A DNA stretch of 13,010 bases. Source: Peptococcaceae bacterium (lineage in GTDB: Bacteria; Bacillota; DSM-521; Neomoorellales; Neomoorellaceae). The stretch is from positions 1 to 13,010 of the forward strand of contig DOLC01000113.1 in assembly GCA_003509545.1 (NCBI GenBank), given 5' to 3'. Shown here in pieces: positions 1 through 6,956 of this stretch (positions within the stretch are counted from its first letter, which is position 1; every line of letters starts with the position of its first letter). A model generated the notes under the pieces. The model had not been told where the DNA came from, made no database searches, and worked only from the letters and a program-made list of their open reading frames with translations. Both the position numbers and the translations under genes were made by a program.

Positions 1-232
1 GGCCTATTCAGCATCCCTGCTTCACAGGCCGGCCTCGGACTTCCTGTCCTCGGCCCCGCCCTCCCTCCTCGGCTTCGCCAAGGCTGCTTACCCGCTCGGA
101 CCAAATCGCTCGCGAGGGAGAAATGCCGGCCCGCTGTTTTCATCCTTCTGCTGGTGCCGCACAGGCGGCATGGACGTCTACCCCGTTACGGATTGTGTGA
201 CTGTAGCCGCTCCCCGCGTAACTTTCCATATC
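1..232. repeat. Hairpin-rich non-coding segment, possible dispersed repeat at contig edge
   Basis: No gene is supported here. The segment is packed with short inverted repeats: GGAC(37-40)/GTCC(46-49), flanked by CC(33-34)/GG(52-53); CCT-GGC (67-73) with GCC-AGG (77-83); CCTG(16-19)/CAGG(25-28); TGCCGC(155-160)/GCGGCA(165-170) around a four-base loop; and GTTACG(185-190)/CGTAAC(217-222). Read on the minus strand, some loops contain GGA, as in CsrA-type binding hairpins. The window starts inside this array, which fits an assembly break in a multicopy repeat. It lies downstream of the HutP-family gene and could also be the leader of a minus-strand gene beyond the edge. The hairpins are visible; the repeat identity is inference. 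Confidence 0.4.
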
Positions 233-646
233 TCAGGAGACCGCCCGGTGGCCCAGGCCGATACCTACTTCGTCTAAATGGAGGAGTCCGATACCGAAGA
301 AAACGGCGACGCTAATATGGTCGTGATACCGGGCAACGCCGATCTTGCCCCCTATGTTGAGCCCCAGGGCCTTAAACAGAAGTTGGGAGAGGGCCTCGCG
401 GGTGGCTCCTGCAACCGCTCCCTCTTCCGCGTGGGTCTCCCGGATCACCCCTTCGCGTTTCGCCGCCACAACCGCCCTCTCTACTATCTTCTGGATGGAG
501 CCCACGAATTCTCCTCCATAGTCCACGGCCGCGGCCCGAATACCCTGGCGGGCAAATTCCTGCTTGAGCCGGTTCTCCTCTTCCCGGCTCTCCGAAAGGG
601 CCATTTTTATCGCTACCGAAGCCACCTTTTTGCTGCCATACTCCAT
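233..646 (-). CDS. HutP-family RNA-binding regulator
   Basis: This 137-residue protein resembles Bacillus subtilis HutP, the histidine- and Mg-dependent antiterminator that binds UAG-rich RNA of the hut operon. The shared parts are an N-terminal helix, a GVIRETHA stretch (residues 66-73), a GG-K-IGVARY strand (about 99-107), a DHISVAVFFGIG core (109-120) and a GIGLGHR tail (128-134). His72 and His133 align with two of the metal-binding histidines of HutP. The third, four residues after the first in B. subtilis, is absent because this protein has a glycine/alanine-rich HAEEGAVAGA segment instead. No hut catabolic gene is in view, so histidine control cannot be assumed. The ATG has only a weak GGGG ribosome site about nine bases upstream, and a stop codon lies three codons before it. 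Family assignment is fairly sure; the RNA target is unknown. Confidence 0.8.
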   Translation of the reverse strand: MEYGSKKVASVAIKMALSESREEENRLKQEFARQGIRAAAVDYGGEFVGSIQKIVERAVVAAKREGVIRETHAEEGAVAGATREALSQLLFKALGLNIGGKIGVARYHDHISVAVFFGIGLLHLDEVGIGLGHRAVS

Positions 647-804
647 GGCTCTCTACCCCATCTCCACCAAAAAAATGGAATACGTTTTTCTCCGGCCCAA
701 GTAGAGTCTAAACGCCCCCGGCGGCGTCACCCCTCCGGGGAACCCGGATCCCGGCAATACTCCGTTTCCGAGCATTCCGAGCGGCCCGCGCCGGGAAGCC
801 GGGG
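647..804 (-). promoter_or_regulatory. GC-rich hairpin leader upstream of the HutP-family gene
   Basis: Between the ilvC terminator and the HutP-family start, the minus strand carries two compact stem-loops: arms 712-716/723-727 and 735-739/743-747. A run of seven T (669-675 on the plus-strand numbering) follows about 23 bases before the start codon. This suits a structured 5' untranslated region. No clean promoter and no match to a known riboswitch was seen. The T run has only a weak hairpin just before it, so a true attenuator is doubtful. Confidence 0.3.
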
Positions 805-856
805 AAAAAGTAGGCACTTAAGGGATATGGCGACCACCCCTTAAGTGCCACTTTTT
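805..856. terminator. Strong intrinsic terminator of ilvC, possibly bidirectional
   Basis: Twelve-base arms 813-824 and 838-849 pair perfectly around a 13-base loop. A-rich 805-811 and T-rich 850-856 extend the stem by seven more pairs, with one bulged A at 812. On the minus strand the hairpin is followed by a T run, about 40 bases after the ilvC stop. The symmetry would also stop plus-strand transcription. Confidence 0.9.
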
Positions 857-898
857 CAACGGTTATCCTCCTGCCATCGCTTTCCCTCCGGCAAGGGA

Positions 899-1891
899 CT
901 ATTTCTTCAGCCAGGGCATCATGGCCCTGAGTTCGTCCCCCACCTTTTCGATCAAGTGCTCCCGCGCCCGTTTGCGCAAAGCGTTAAACACGGGCCGGCC
1001 CGCCTGGTTTTCCAAGATCCATTCCCGCGCAAAGGTGCCGTCCTGGACCTCCCGCAGTAACTCCTTCATGGTGGCCCGCACATGGTCGTCGATAACCCGC
1101 GGCCCCCGGGTTAGGTCCCCGTACTCGGCGGTGTCGCTGATGGAGTAGCGCATGTACTTGATACCGCCCTCGTACATCATGTCCACCAGGAGTTTAAGCT
1201 CATTGAGGCATTCGAAGTAAGCTATTTCCGGCTGGTAACCCGCCTCCACTAGGGTTTCAAAGGCCGCCTGGATAAGGGCTGTGCTACCGCCGCACAGAAC
1301 CGCCTGTTCGCCGAACAGGTCGGTTTCCGTTTCCTCTTTGAAGGTAGTCTCTATGACCCCCGCCCGGGTGCACCCGATGGCCTTGGCATAGGCCAGGCCC
1401 AGCTCCTTAGCCTTACCGGTGGTATCCTGGTGAACGGCCAGAAGGGCAGGGACGCCTTTGCCTTCGACATACATGCGGCGCACCAAGTGGCCAGGGCTCT
1501 TGGGAGCTACCATAAGGACGTCCACATCGTCGGGGGGAACGATCTGGTGATAATGGATGTTAAAGCCGTGGGAAAACATCAGGGCATTGCCCGCCTTCAA
1601 GTGGGGGGCGATTTCCTCGCGGTAAACCCGGGGTTGGACCTCATCCGGTAAGAGAATCTGGATAACATCGGCTTCCGCCGCGGCTTCGCTCACGGTTTTT
1701 ACCGTCAGCCCGGCTTCTTCTGCCGCGGCCCATGATTTACTGCCCCGGCGCAAACCCACCACCACGTCCATACCGCTATCTTTTAAATTTTGCGCCTGGG
1801 CATGTCCCTGGCTGCCGTAGCCCATAATGGCTATTTTTTTACCCTCTAGTACTTTGAGGTCGGCATCCTGATCGTAAAATATTACCGCCAC
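899..1891 (-). CDS. ilvC: Ketol-acid reductoisomerase (class I)
   Basis: IlvC performs the Mg- and NADPH-dependent alkyl migration and reduction of 2-acetolactate or 2-aceto-2-hydroxybutyrate in valine, leucine and isoleucine synthesis in the cytoplasm. At 330 residues it has the class I length. Visible features are the dinucleotide-binding GYGSQGHAQAQNL (24-36), the cofactor-loop GLRRGSKSW (46-54), the His108 region FSHGFNI, and the metal ligands Asp191, Glu195, Glu227 and Glu231, with Ser252 for substrate; none is missing. In many Firmicutes ilvC sits in an ilv-leu operon; here it is alone, with its own leader and terminator. I place the start at GTG 1891 because MAVIFYDQDADL matches the usual N-terminus. 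An AGGA lies five bases before it, but the best Shine-Dalgarno is about 30 bases upstream behind a hairpin. Confidence 0.97.
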   Translation of the reverse strand: MAVIFYDQDADLKVLEGKKIAIMGYGSQGHAQAQNLKDSGMDVVVGLRRGSKSWAAAEEAGLTVKTVSEAAAEADVIQILLPDEVQPRVYREEIAPHLKAGNALMFSHGFNIHYHQIVPPDDVDVLMVAPKSPGHLVRRMYVEGKGVPALLAVHQDTTGKAKELGLAYAKAIGCTRAGVIETTFKEETETDLFGEQAVLCGGSTALIQAAFETLVEAGYQPEIAYFECLNELKLLVDMMYEGGIKYMRYSISDTAEYGDLTRGPRVIDDHVRATMKELLREVQDGTFAREWILENQAGRPVFNALRKRAREHLIEKVGDELRAMMPWLKK

Positions 1892-1960
1892 CTTGTTCCT
1901 GGCCCTTATTCGCCAGGATTCACCTCCTCTGCCTGGTAATTGGAGTATGACATAATTATA
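1892..1960 (-). promoter_or_regulatory. ilvC promoter element and structured leader
   Basis: A perfect TATAAT -10 lies at 1960-1955 on the minus strand, with no convincing -35. Downstream is a strong Shine-Dalgarno (1930-1920), then a hairpin with six-base arms 1912-1917 and 1898-1903, then six bases and the GTG start. A second, mutually exclusive pairing (1932-1936 with 1913-1917) would put the Shine-Dalgarno in a loop. No T-box features were seen. Confidence 0.5.
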
Positions 1961-1974
1961 CTACTTATTCGCAA

Positions 1975-1997
1975 TCCAGGACCAGACTCCTCCTGGA
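1975..1997. terminator. Possible weak terminator hairpin after cobO
   Basis: Seven-base perfect arms (1975-1981 and 1991-1997) enclose a nine-base loop, about 18 bases after the cobO stop. There is no T run on the minus strand, so termination would be weak or factor-dependent. It also overlaps the region where a -35 for ilvC would lie. Confidence 0.3.
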
Positions 1998-2014
1998 TAA
2001 GGGGAAAAGCTTTC

Positions 2015-2545
2015 CTAAAACTCTATACCTTCCCGGGCCGCAACTCCTTCAGCAAACGGGTGCTTCAGCGGGCGCATTTCGGTTACCAGGTCGGCTGCGG
2101 CCAAGATCCTTTCCGGGGCGCCACGGCCGGTCAAAACCAGCTCCATTTTCGGCGGCCTCGCCTCCAAAAGGAACAGTACCTCTTCTTCCCGTAGCAGGCC
2201 TAAATGGAGGGCTACGTTGATCTCGTCCAGAATTAGTATGTCCGCTTCCCCCTTCACCATGACTTCCCGGGCGAAGGACAGGGCCTCCCGGGCCATCTCA
2301 TAGTCTTCCGGCTCGAGCCCCTGACGCCGTACGAAGCCCCGGCGGCCAAAAGCCTTTAGCCGGATTTCCGGGGCCAGCCGGGACAAGGCCTTGTGCTCGC
2401 CGTAATCTGCTGTCTTAAGAAATTGTACGATCACCACCTTCATTCCATGCCCCGCCGCCCGCAGGGCCAAACCGAAGGCCGCCGTGGTCTTACCTTTACC
2501 CTCCCCGGTGTAAACCTGCACCAGGCCGCGTTGAAGTCCCGCCAA
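2015..2545 (-). CDS. cobO: Cob(I)yrinic acid a,c-diamide adenosyltransferase (CobO/BtuR type)
   Basis: This enzyme transfers the adenosyl group of ATP to the cobalt of Co(I) corrinoids, making the adenosylcobamide needed in B12 synthesis and salvage. The N-terminal RGLVQVYTG leads into a P-loop GEGKGKTT (residues 14-21). A Walker B-like DILILDEIN lies mid-protein, followed by ELVLTGRGAPE and the C-terminal TEMRPLKHPF, all typical of the family. I chose the TTG at 2545 (176 residues) because AAAGGGGGTG lies five bases upstream and the protein then begins as usual. The frame stays open to a TTG at 2608, but the extra 21 residues are low-complexity and lack a ribosome site. It follows rluB on the same strand after about 97 bases. 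No other cobamide gene is in the window. Confidence 0.93.
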   Translation of the reverse strand: MAGLQRGLVQVYTGEGKGKTTAAFGLALRAAGHGMKVVIVQFLKTADYGEHKALSRLAPEIRLKAFGRRGFVRRQGLEPEDYEMAREALSFAREVMVKGEADILILDEINVALHLGLLREEEVLFLLEARPPKMELVLTGRGAPERILAAADLVTEMRPLKHPFAEGVAAREGIEF

Positions 2546-2642
2546 AGTACCACCCCCTTTCTCCCAGCCCTCCTGCCCTTTACCTTTGCCGCCACCCACG
2601 AAGGCCAACCCCGGCCCTTTTCTCCCTCCACCCCGCGCCGGC

Positions 2643-3374
2643 TCAACCTTCGTCCTTCTTCAAGCCCGTGAGGGCATAGAGGCGTTCCACTTCTTCCCCG
2701 GTAAGGGGCCGGTATTCACCCGGACGCAAGCCCTCGAGGGTCAAAAAGGCCATCTTAGTCCTCTTAAGCCTTAAAACCGGATGGCCCACCGCCGAGCACA
2801 TGCGTCGTACTTCCCGTTTCCGGCCTTCACGCAGGGTTAGTTCCAGTATAGAGGTATCTTTCCCCGACCGCAACAGTTTAACTTCCGCCGGAGCCGTCAT
2901 GCCGTCCTCCAGTTTCACGCCTGTAGCCAGCTTGTGTAAGGCTTGCCGGCCGGGAACGCCCTTCACCAGGGCCCGGTAGGTCTTGGCCACCCCGTAACGG
3001 GGGTGGGTCAGCCTCAAGTTCAGCTCGCCGTCGTTGGTCAGGAGCAACAGGCCCTCCGTGTCGTAATCCAGCCGCCCCACGGGAAAAACCCTTTCCTTTA
3101 CACCTTTAAGCAGGTCGGTAACTTTCGGCCTTCCCTGGGGATCGTAAAGGGTAGTAACATAACCCGAGGGCTTGTACAGCAGGTAGTATACCTTCCTGCC
3201 CGACCACCTCACCTCCCGGCCGTCCACTTCCACCACATCCCGGCCGGGTTCTATCTTTACACCCATAGCCGTCACGGTGGTGCCGTTCACTCTAACCCTT
3301 CCGGCGCGGATCAGGTCTTCGGCGCGGCGCCTGGAGGCCACTCCGGCTTGGGCCAAAAATTTTTGTAAGCGCAT
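2643..3374 (-). CDS. rluB: 23S rRNA pseudouridine synthase, RluB/RsuA family
   Basis: This enzyme isomerises a specific uridine to pseudouridine in ribosomal RNA; the RluB group acts on helix 89 of 23S rRNA. At 243 residues it has the family length. An N-terminal S4 RNA-binding domain (about 1-60, starting MRLQKFLAQAGVASRRRAE) precedes the catalytic domain with YLLYKP (64-69) and the signature GRLDYDTEGLLLLTNDGE (100-117), where Asp103 is the nucleophile. A later REGRKREVRRM block is also typical. The ATG has a modest GGTGA six bases upstream. In many spore-formers rluB follows spmA-spmB; here the inverted ogt gene separates them, and cobO lies downstream. It could be labelled more cautiously as an RsuA/RluB family member because the target uridine cannot be read from sequence. 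Confidence 0.95.
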   Translation of the reverse strand: MRLQKFLAQAGVASRRRAEDLIRAGRVRVNGTTVTAMGVKIEPGRDVVEVDGREVRWSGRKVYYLLYKPSGYVTTLYDPQGRPKVTDLLKGVKERVFPVGRLDYDTEGLLLLTNDGELNLRLTHPRYGVAKTYRALVKGVPGRQALHKLATGVKLEDGMTAPAEVKLLRSGKDTSILELTLREGRKREVRRMCSAVGHPVLRLKRTKMAFLTLEGLRPGEYRPLTGEEVERLYALTGLKKDEG

Positions 3375-3445
3375 GGGGCTTCACCGTGGACATTCTTTTG
3401 TTTACCAGGCACAATTTTAACCGAAGGAAAGCTTTTCTACCACCC

Positions 3446-3452
3446 GGGAGGT
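3446..3452 (+). promoter_or_regulatory. Ribosome-binding site of ogt
   Basis: GGGAGGT sits six bases before the ATG at 3459 and settles the start of this plus-strand gene. The 84-base divergent gap shared with rluB (3375-3458) shows no clean promoter on either strand. Confidence 0.75.
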
Positions 3453-3458
3453 CGCGAT

Positions 3459-3986
3459 ATGGACAATCACCCGGAACCCTCGGTAATCTACTGGGAAAGG
3501 CGGCCTTCCCCCTTAGGTTATCTTACTGTAGCCTTAACCTCCCAGGGGGTATGCCGGCTCTCCTTTCCCAATGAAGGCCCGGCGGAAGTTCAGGCCGCCT
3601 TGAAGGTTATTTTCCCCCGGGCGGCCGTAAAGGAAAAGCCGGGGATCGCAGGAGAAATTTTTCAGCAACTGGAAGAATACTTTTCCGGCCGGCGCCGCAC
3701 CTTTGAGGTAACCCTGGATCTCAGGGGTACTCCTTTTCAGCTAAGGGTATGGAAGACCCTCCGGGCCATACCCTACGGCACTACCCTAAGTTACGGCGAG
3801 GTGGCCCGCAGCATAGGTAAACCCAAGGCGGCCCGTGCCGTAGGAAGGGCCGTGGGGAGCAACCCGGTGGGCATCATCGTGCCCTGTCACCGGGTCATCG
3901 AAACAGGCGGTGGTCTGGGGGGATTTGGAGGAGGTCTGGAGATAAAAGAGAAGCTTTTGAGGCTGGAAGGCGCCCTTTCCCCTTAG
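3459..3986 (+). CDS. ogt: Methylated-DNA--protein-cysteine methyltransferase
   Basis: This suicide repair protein moves alkyl groups from O6-alkylguanine in DNA to its own cysteine. The C-terminal domain shows FQLRVWKTLRAIPYGTTLSY (93-112), the DNA-binding RAVGRAVGSNP stretch (126-136), and the active-site IVPCHRVI (140-147) with Cys143, followed by the glycine-rich GGLGGFGGG. The N-terminal part is a small, poorly conserved ribonuclease-like domain, as usual, and the 175-residue length is normal. It is the only plus-strand gene in the window. It converges with spmB, leaving just 21 bases and no terminator between the two stops, and diverges from rluB. This suggests an insertion into a conserved spmB-rluB neighbourhood, though codon style does not look foreign by eye. 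Confidence 0.95.
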   Translation: MDNHPEPSVIYWERRPSPLGYLTVALTSQGVCRLSFPNEGPAEVQAALKVIFPRAAVKEKPGIAGEIFQQLEEYFSGRRRTFEVTLDLRGTPFQLRVWKTLRAIPYGTTLSYGEVARSIGKPKAARAVGRAVGSNPVGIIVPCHRVIETGGGLGGFGGGLEIKEKLLRLEGALSP

Positions 3987-4007
3987 CCGGCGACAGGCAG
4001 AGAATGC

Positions 4008-4544
4008 TTAGCCTCCGAACATAGCCCTACATATAACCACGGCGGCCAGCAGGCTGGAGATATCGGCTATTAATCCCAAGGCCAAGGCGTAGCGGTAACG
4101 CCGGATGCCTACGGATCCGAAGTATACGGTAAGGACATAGAAAGTAGTGTCGGTGCTCCCCTGCATTACCGAGGCGAGGCGGCCGATAAAGGAATCGGGG
4201 CCGTAGTGGCTTATGAGTTCCGCCGCCACCCCCAGGGCGCCGCCCCCCGAAAGGGGCCGCATGATGGCCAGGGGTAGCACTTCCCCCGGTATCCCGGCCA
4301 CACTTAATAGGGGGTCCAAGAAGCGGGCCAGCAGGTCCATGGCGCCGGAGGCCCGGAAAACGCCGATGGCTACCAGCATGCCCACTAGAAAGGGTATGAT
4401 TTTAACCGCCACCCTGAACCCGTCTTCGGCACCGGAGACAAAAACCTCGTACACTCTGATCCCCTTAAGGTAGCCGTAGGTGGGAACAAAAAGCAGGACG
4501 GCGGGGATGGCCCAGCGGGATATTTCCAGGATAACCTCGGTCAC
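4008..4544 (-). CDS. spmB: Spore maturation protein B
   Basis: SpmB is a membrane protein needed with SpmA for spore core dehydration and heat resistance; the biochemical activity is not settled. The 178 residues include several hydrophobic segments (about 7-30, 45-65, 85-110 and a C-terminal pair) and family patterns such as IPFLVGMLVAIGVFRASGA, PLAIMRPLSGGGALG and GSTDTTFYVLTVYFGSVG. It belongs to the nucleoside-recognition (Gate) domain group. GTG is the start; GGGGGTGA, which contains the spmA stop codon, lies four bases upstream, so translation of the pair is probably coupled. No terminator follows, so transcripts may run antisense through ogt toward rluB. Confidence 0.95.
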   Translation of the reverse strand: MTEVILEISRWAIPAVLLFVPTYGYLKGIRVYEVFVSGAEDGFRVAVKIIPFLVGMLVAIGVFRASGAMDLLARFLDPLLSVAGIPGEVLPLAIMRPLSGGGALGVAAELISHYGPDSFIGRLASVMQGSTDTTFYVLTVYFGSVGIRRYRYALALGLIADISSLLAAVVICRAMFGG

Positions 4545-4548
4545 GGGA

Positions 4549-5136
4549 TCACCCCCGGCGGCCGTAAAGGCGCCGGAAGAGGCGGTCGCCCGCCACGGCG
4601 GCTATCATACTGATGCCGGTAGCCATAATGGTGGGACCTACAACAACGGTAGGATCCGTGGACCCCGCTGCGGCCCTGATGCCTATAATGGTGGCCGGAA
4701 TGAGGATTATACATCCCGTGTTCAATCCCAGGAAAGTACACATGGCGGGTGTCGCTTCTTCCTGGGAGGGATTCAACCGTTGGAGTTCCTGCATGGCCTT
4801 TAAGCCGAAGGGCGTGGCGGCGTTGCCCAGCCCCAGGATGTTGGCACTGAGATTCATCAAGATGGCACCGATGGCAGGGTGGTCCTGGGGTATCTCGGGG
4901 AATAAGTAGCGGGTCACAGGCCGCATGGCACGGGCCAGGAGGGCCACCAATCCGGCCTCTTCGGCGATCTTTAACAGGCCCAGCCAGAGGGCCATGAGCC
5001 CTATCAGCTCCAGAGCCAAGTTCACGGCCATCTGAGAAGCCTCCAAGGCCGCCTCCGTTACTACTGCGATTCTGCCCTGGATACCGGCCACGGCTATGCC
5101 GGCAACCAACATTAGAAGCCAGACCAGGTTGACCAT
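4549..5136 (-). CDS. spmA: Spore maturation protein A
   Basis: SpmA is the membrane partner of SpmB in spore core dehydration. The 195 residues are strongly hydrophobic, with an N-terminal segment (4-20), a second at about 40-60 and a long C-terminal membrane region. Family patterns include LMNLSANILGLGNAATPFGLKAM (about 93-115) and CTFLGLNTGCIILIPATIIG. The ATG is preceded by GGGGGG four bases upstream. It lies 58 bases after the carboxypeptidase gene and four bases before spmB, in the order seen in many Bacilli and Clostridia (dac-spmA-spmB). An overlapping minus-strand frame at 4541-5149 is only a shadow. Confidence 0.95.
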   Translation of the reverse strand: MVNLVWLLMLVAGIAVAGIQGRIAVVTEAALEASQMAVNLALELIGLMALWLGLLKIAEEAGLVALLARAMRPVTRYLFPEIPQDHPAIGAILMNLSANILGLGNAATPFGLKAMQELQRLNPSQEEATPAMCTFLGLNTGCIILIPATIIGIRAAAGSTDPTVVVGPTIMATGISMIAAVAGDRLFRRLYGRRG

Positions 5137-5194
5137 CTAATCCCCCCATAAGCTACTTTCTAGTAAACTTATGAAGGGATGGTAAAACATAGAA

Positions 5195-6382
5195 CTAGGA
5201 TAAAACAGGCCAGCTCAACCGTACCCAGGGAAAATGAAAAATGTTAATGAAGGCCTGGATGAAGGCCAGCCACCAGGGTTGTTCCCGCATATCCTCGCCG
5301 GCGACCAGGTCTACGGTTACTTTGTGGTCCTCCCACTTAAATACCACCGCACCCACCTTGTCCCCCCGCTTAAGGGGAGCCGCCAACCCCGGCCATATTT
5401 GAATATCCTGTTGCCACTCAAGAGGTGCGCCTTTAGGCACGGCAACCACCACCGGTGAGGCCGTGACGGCCGGCACGGCCTCACCGAGGCCTCGGCTCAC
5501 CGGCGCCATGGCCACCCTCTCTCCCCTGCCCATCAAAACCCGGTGGGTAAAATGCTCAAAGCCGTAATCGAGCAACCGCCTCGTCTCGTCATAGCGGTTA
5601 GGAGAGTTCATAACCACGGCAATGAGCTGGTGGCCGTCGCGGGTGGCCGAAGCCACCAAGACCTGGCCCGCCTCCCTGGTATAACCAGTTTTTACTCCGT
5701 CCGCTCCCGGATAAGCGTAATAACCCCACAATAGCTGGTTGTTATTGACCAGAAGGCGATCCCAGGGTTTTCCCGGCCAGGGAATAATGGTCTCTTTGGT
5801 GGCCACTATCTCCTTAAACTTGGGGTTTTGGAGGGCGTAGCGGGCTATAAGGGCCAAGTCGTAGGCGGAAGAATAATGGTCGGGGGCCGAAAGCCCATGG
5901 GGATTGGCGTAATGAGTATTCTCAGCCCCTATTTCCCGGGCCTTGGCGTTCATAAGCTTTACAAATTCTTCTTCGCTACCGGCGATGTGCTCGGCAATGG
6001 CTACGGCCGCATCGTTGGCCGAGCGCAGCAGCAGGGCATAGAGAAGCTCTTCCAGGGTAAGGGTTTCTCCTTCCCCCAGGTAAATCGAAGCCTCCCCTAC
6101 TTCAGCCGCCTTCTTGCTGGTCCGCACAAGATCGTTAAGGTTCCCACGCTCTAAGGCCAATATGGCGGTGGTGATTTTCGTGGTGCTGGCCTGGGGTAGC
6201 CTTTTGTGGGGATCTTTGCTCCACAAAACCTGCCCTGTCAGGGCGTCCATGAGGATCGCGCTGGAGGCCTCGATTTGGGGTTCTCCGGCCCGCGCCTGGG
6301 AGGGAAATATCAACCATAATAACAAAAAGAGCCCGGCTGCCGCCCGACAGGATCTGTTGCTCCATATTTTACCAATAAACAC
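5195..6382 (-). CDS. D-alanyl-D-alanine carboxypeptidase (DacF-like, PBP5 family)
   Basis: This low-molecular-weight penicillin-binding protein removes the terminal D-alanine from peptidoglycan side chains; beside spmA-spmB it probably acts on spore cortex. From the GTG at 6382 the protein has 395 residues. An N-terminal signal segment ends near SQARAGEP. The serine peptidase S11 motifs are STTK (Ser66-Lys69), SAN (Ser121-Asn123) and KTG (231-233). A C-terminal beta domain ends in an aromatic amphipathic tail (WWLAFIQAFINIFHFPW), as used for membrane docking. The GTG is chosen because GGGGAGG (6392-6398) lies nine bases upstream; an earlier in-frame TTG at 6391 would directly abut that ribosome site. 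DacF versus DacB cannot be decided safely, so no symbol is given. Confidence 0.93.
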   Translation of the reverse strand: MFIGKIWSNRSCRAAAGLFLLLWLIFPSQARAGEPQIEASSAILMDALTGQVLWSKDPHKRLPQASTTKITTAILALERGNLNDLVRTSKKAAEVGEASIYLGEGETLTLEELLYALLLRSANDAAVAIAEHIAGSEEEFVKLMNAKAREIGAENTHYANPHGLSAPDHYSSAYDLALIARYALQNPKFKEIVATKETIIPWPGKPWDRLLVNNNQLLWGYYAYPGADGVKTGYTREAGQVLVASATRDGHQLIAVVMNSPNRYDETRRLLDYGFEHFTHRVLMGRGERVAMAPVSRGLGEAVPAVTASPVVVAVPKGAPLEWQQDIQIWPGLAAPLKRGDKVGAVVFKWEDHKVTVDLVAGEDMREQPWWLAFIQAFINIFHFPWVRLSWPVLS

Positions 6383-6435
6383 CGCTGACAACCTCCCCGG
6401 CTTTGTTTATTCGCCGGAAAGGTGTCGATTTCCTC

Positions 6436-6885
6436 CTATTGAGGGCGCAGCAGGGTCTCGGTACGGCCTACTGCTTGTTCTTCCTTCTTAGCCTCCTTCT
6501 TGTTCTTCCCCATGATTTCCTGGATGCGCTCCAACACTTGAGGAGTTAAATCGAGCAGCCGGTCCACTACCGCATTGCCGTCTACCGGGAGCAAGCGTAT
6601 CTGGTTTTTCCCCACTACCAGAAACCCTACCGGCTGAACCGATACCCCCGCTCCGCTGCCGCCGCCGAAGGGCAGCCCCTTGCCCCCGTCGCCGCCCTTA
6701 TCCTCCTGCCCCCCTTCGTATTCCGAGCCGCCGGCAGCAAAGCCGGCCGTGACCCGGGATACCGGCACGATTACCGTGCCGTCGGCCGTCTCAATGGGCT
6801 GGCCCACCACGGTATTAACATCCACCATCTCCTTAATGCTCTCCATAGCCGTCTTCATAAGAGCCTCAATGGGATGATCGCTCAA
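6436..6885 (-). CDS. ytfJ: Sporulation/germination protein of the GerW (YtfJ) family
   Basis: YtfJ (GerW) is a small forespore protein of Bacillus linked to germination. The 149-residue length fits the family. Clear family patterns are the N-terminal HPIEALMKTAMESIKEMVDV (residues 4-23), VVGQPIETADGTVIVPVSRV (25-44), a glycine-rich middle (about 47-80) ending in LPFGGGSGAGVSVQPVGFLVV, then a charged lysine/glutamate-rich tail. The start is TTG at 6885, with AAAGGGGGT eight bases upstream. It heads a sporulation unit with the carboxypeptidase (44 bases away), spmA and spmB, and has a forespore-type promoter candidate in front. Confidence 0.93.
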   Translation of the reverse strand: MSDHPIEALMKTAMESIKEMVDVNTVVGQPIETADGTVIVPVSRVTAGFAAGGSEYEGGQEDKGGDGGKGLPFGGGSGAGVSVQPVGFLVVGKNQIRLLPVDGNAVVDRLLDLTPQVLERIQEIMGKNKKEAKKEEQAVGRTETLLRPQ

Positions 6886-6956
6886 ATTCTGTTACCCCCT
6901 TTCCGCCGACTGAGCCACCGCCTCGGCCGCGGGTTCCAGAGCCGTATTCCCTATAA

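Noticed and set aside
88..171. Minus-strand 27-codon frame in the hairpin region
   Set aside because: No ribosome-binding site precedes the ATG and the start lies in a stable hairpin; the composition is not protein-like enough to call.
278..844. Plus-strand open frame opposite the HutP-family gene
   Set aside because: It runs antisense over a recognisable gene and a terminator, its protein has no family features, and no ribosome site precedes it.
1892..2014. T-box or other known riboswitch before ilvC
   Set aside because: No T-box sequence or specifier-type stem was seen; the leader from the -10 element to the start is too short for one.
2546..2608. N-terminal extension of cobO
   Set aside because: Low-complexity Gly/Lys residues not found in the family; a proper ribosome site serves the internal TTG.
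4541..5149. Second minus-strand frame over spmA
   Set aside because: Shadow of spmA in another frame; rich in Gly, Arg and His with no domain, while spmA is a clear family match.
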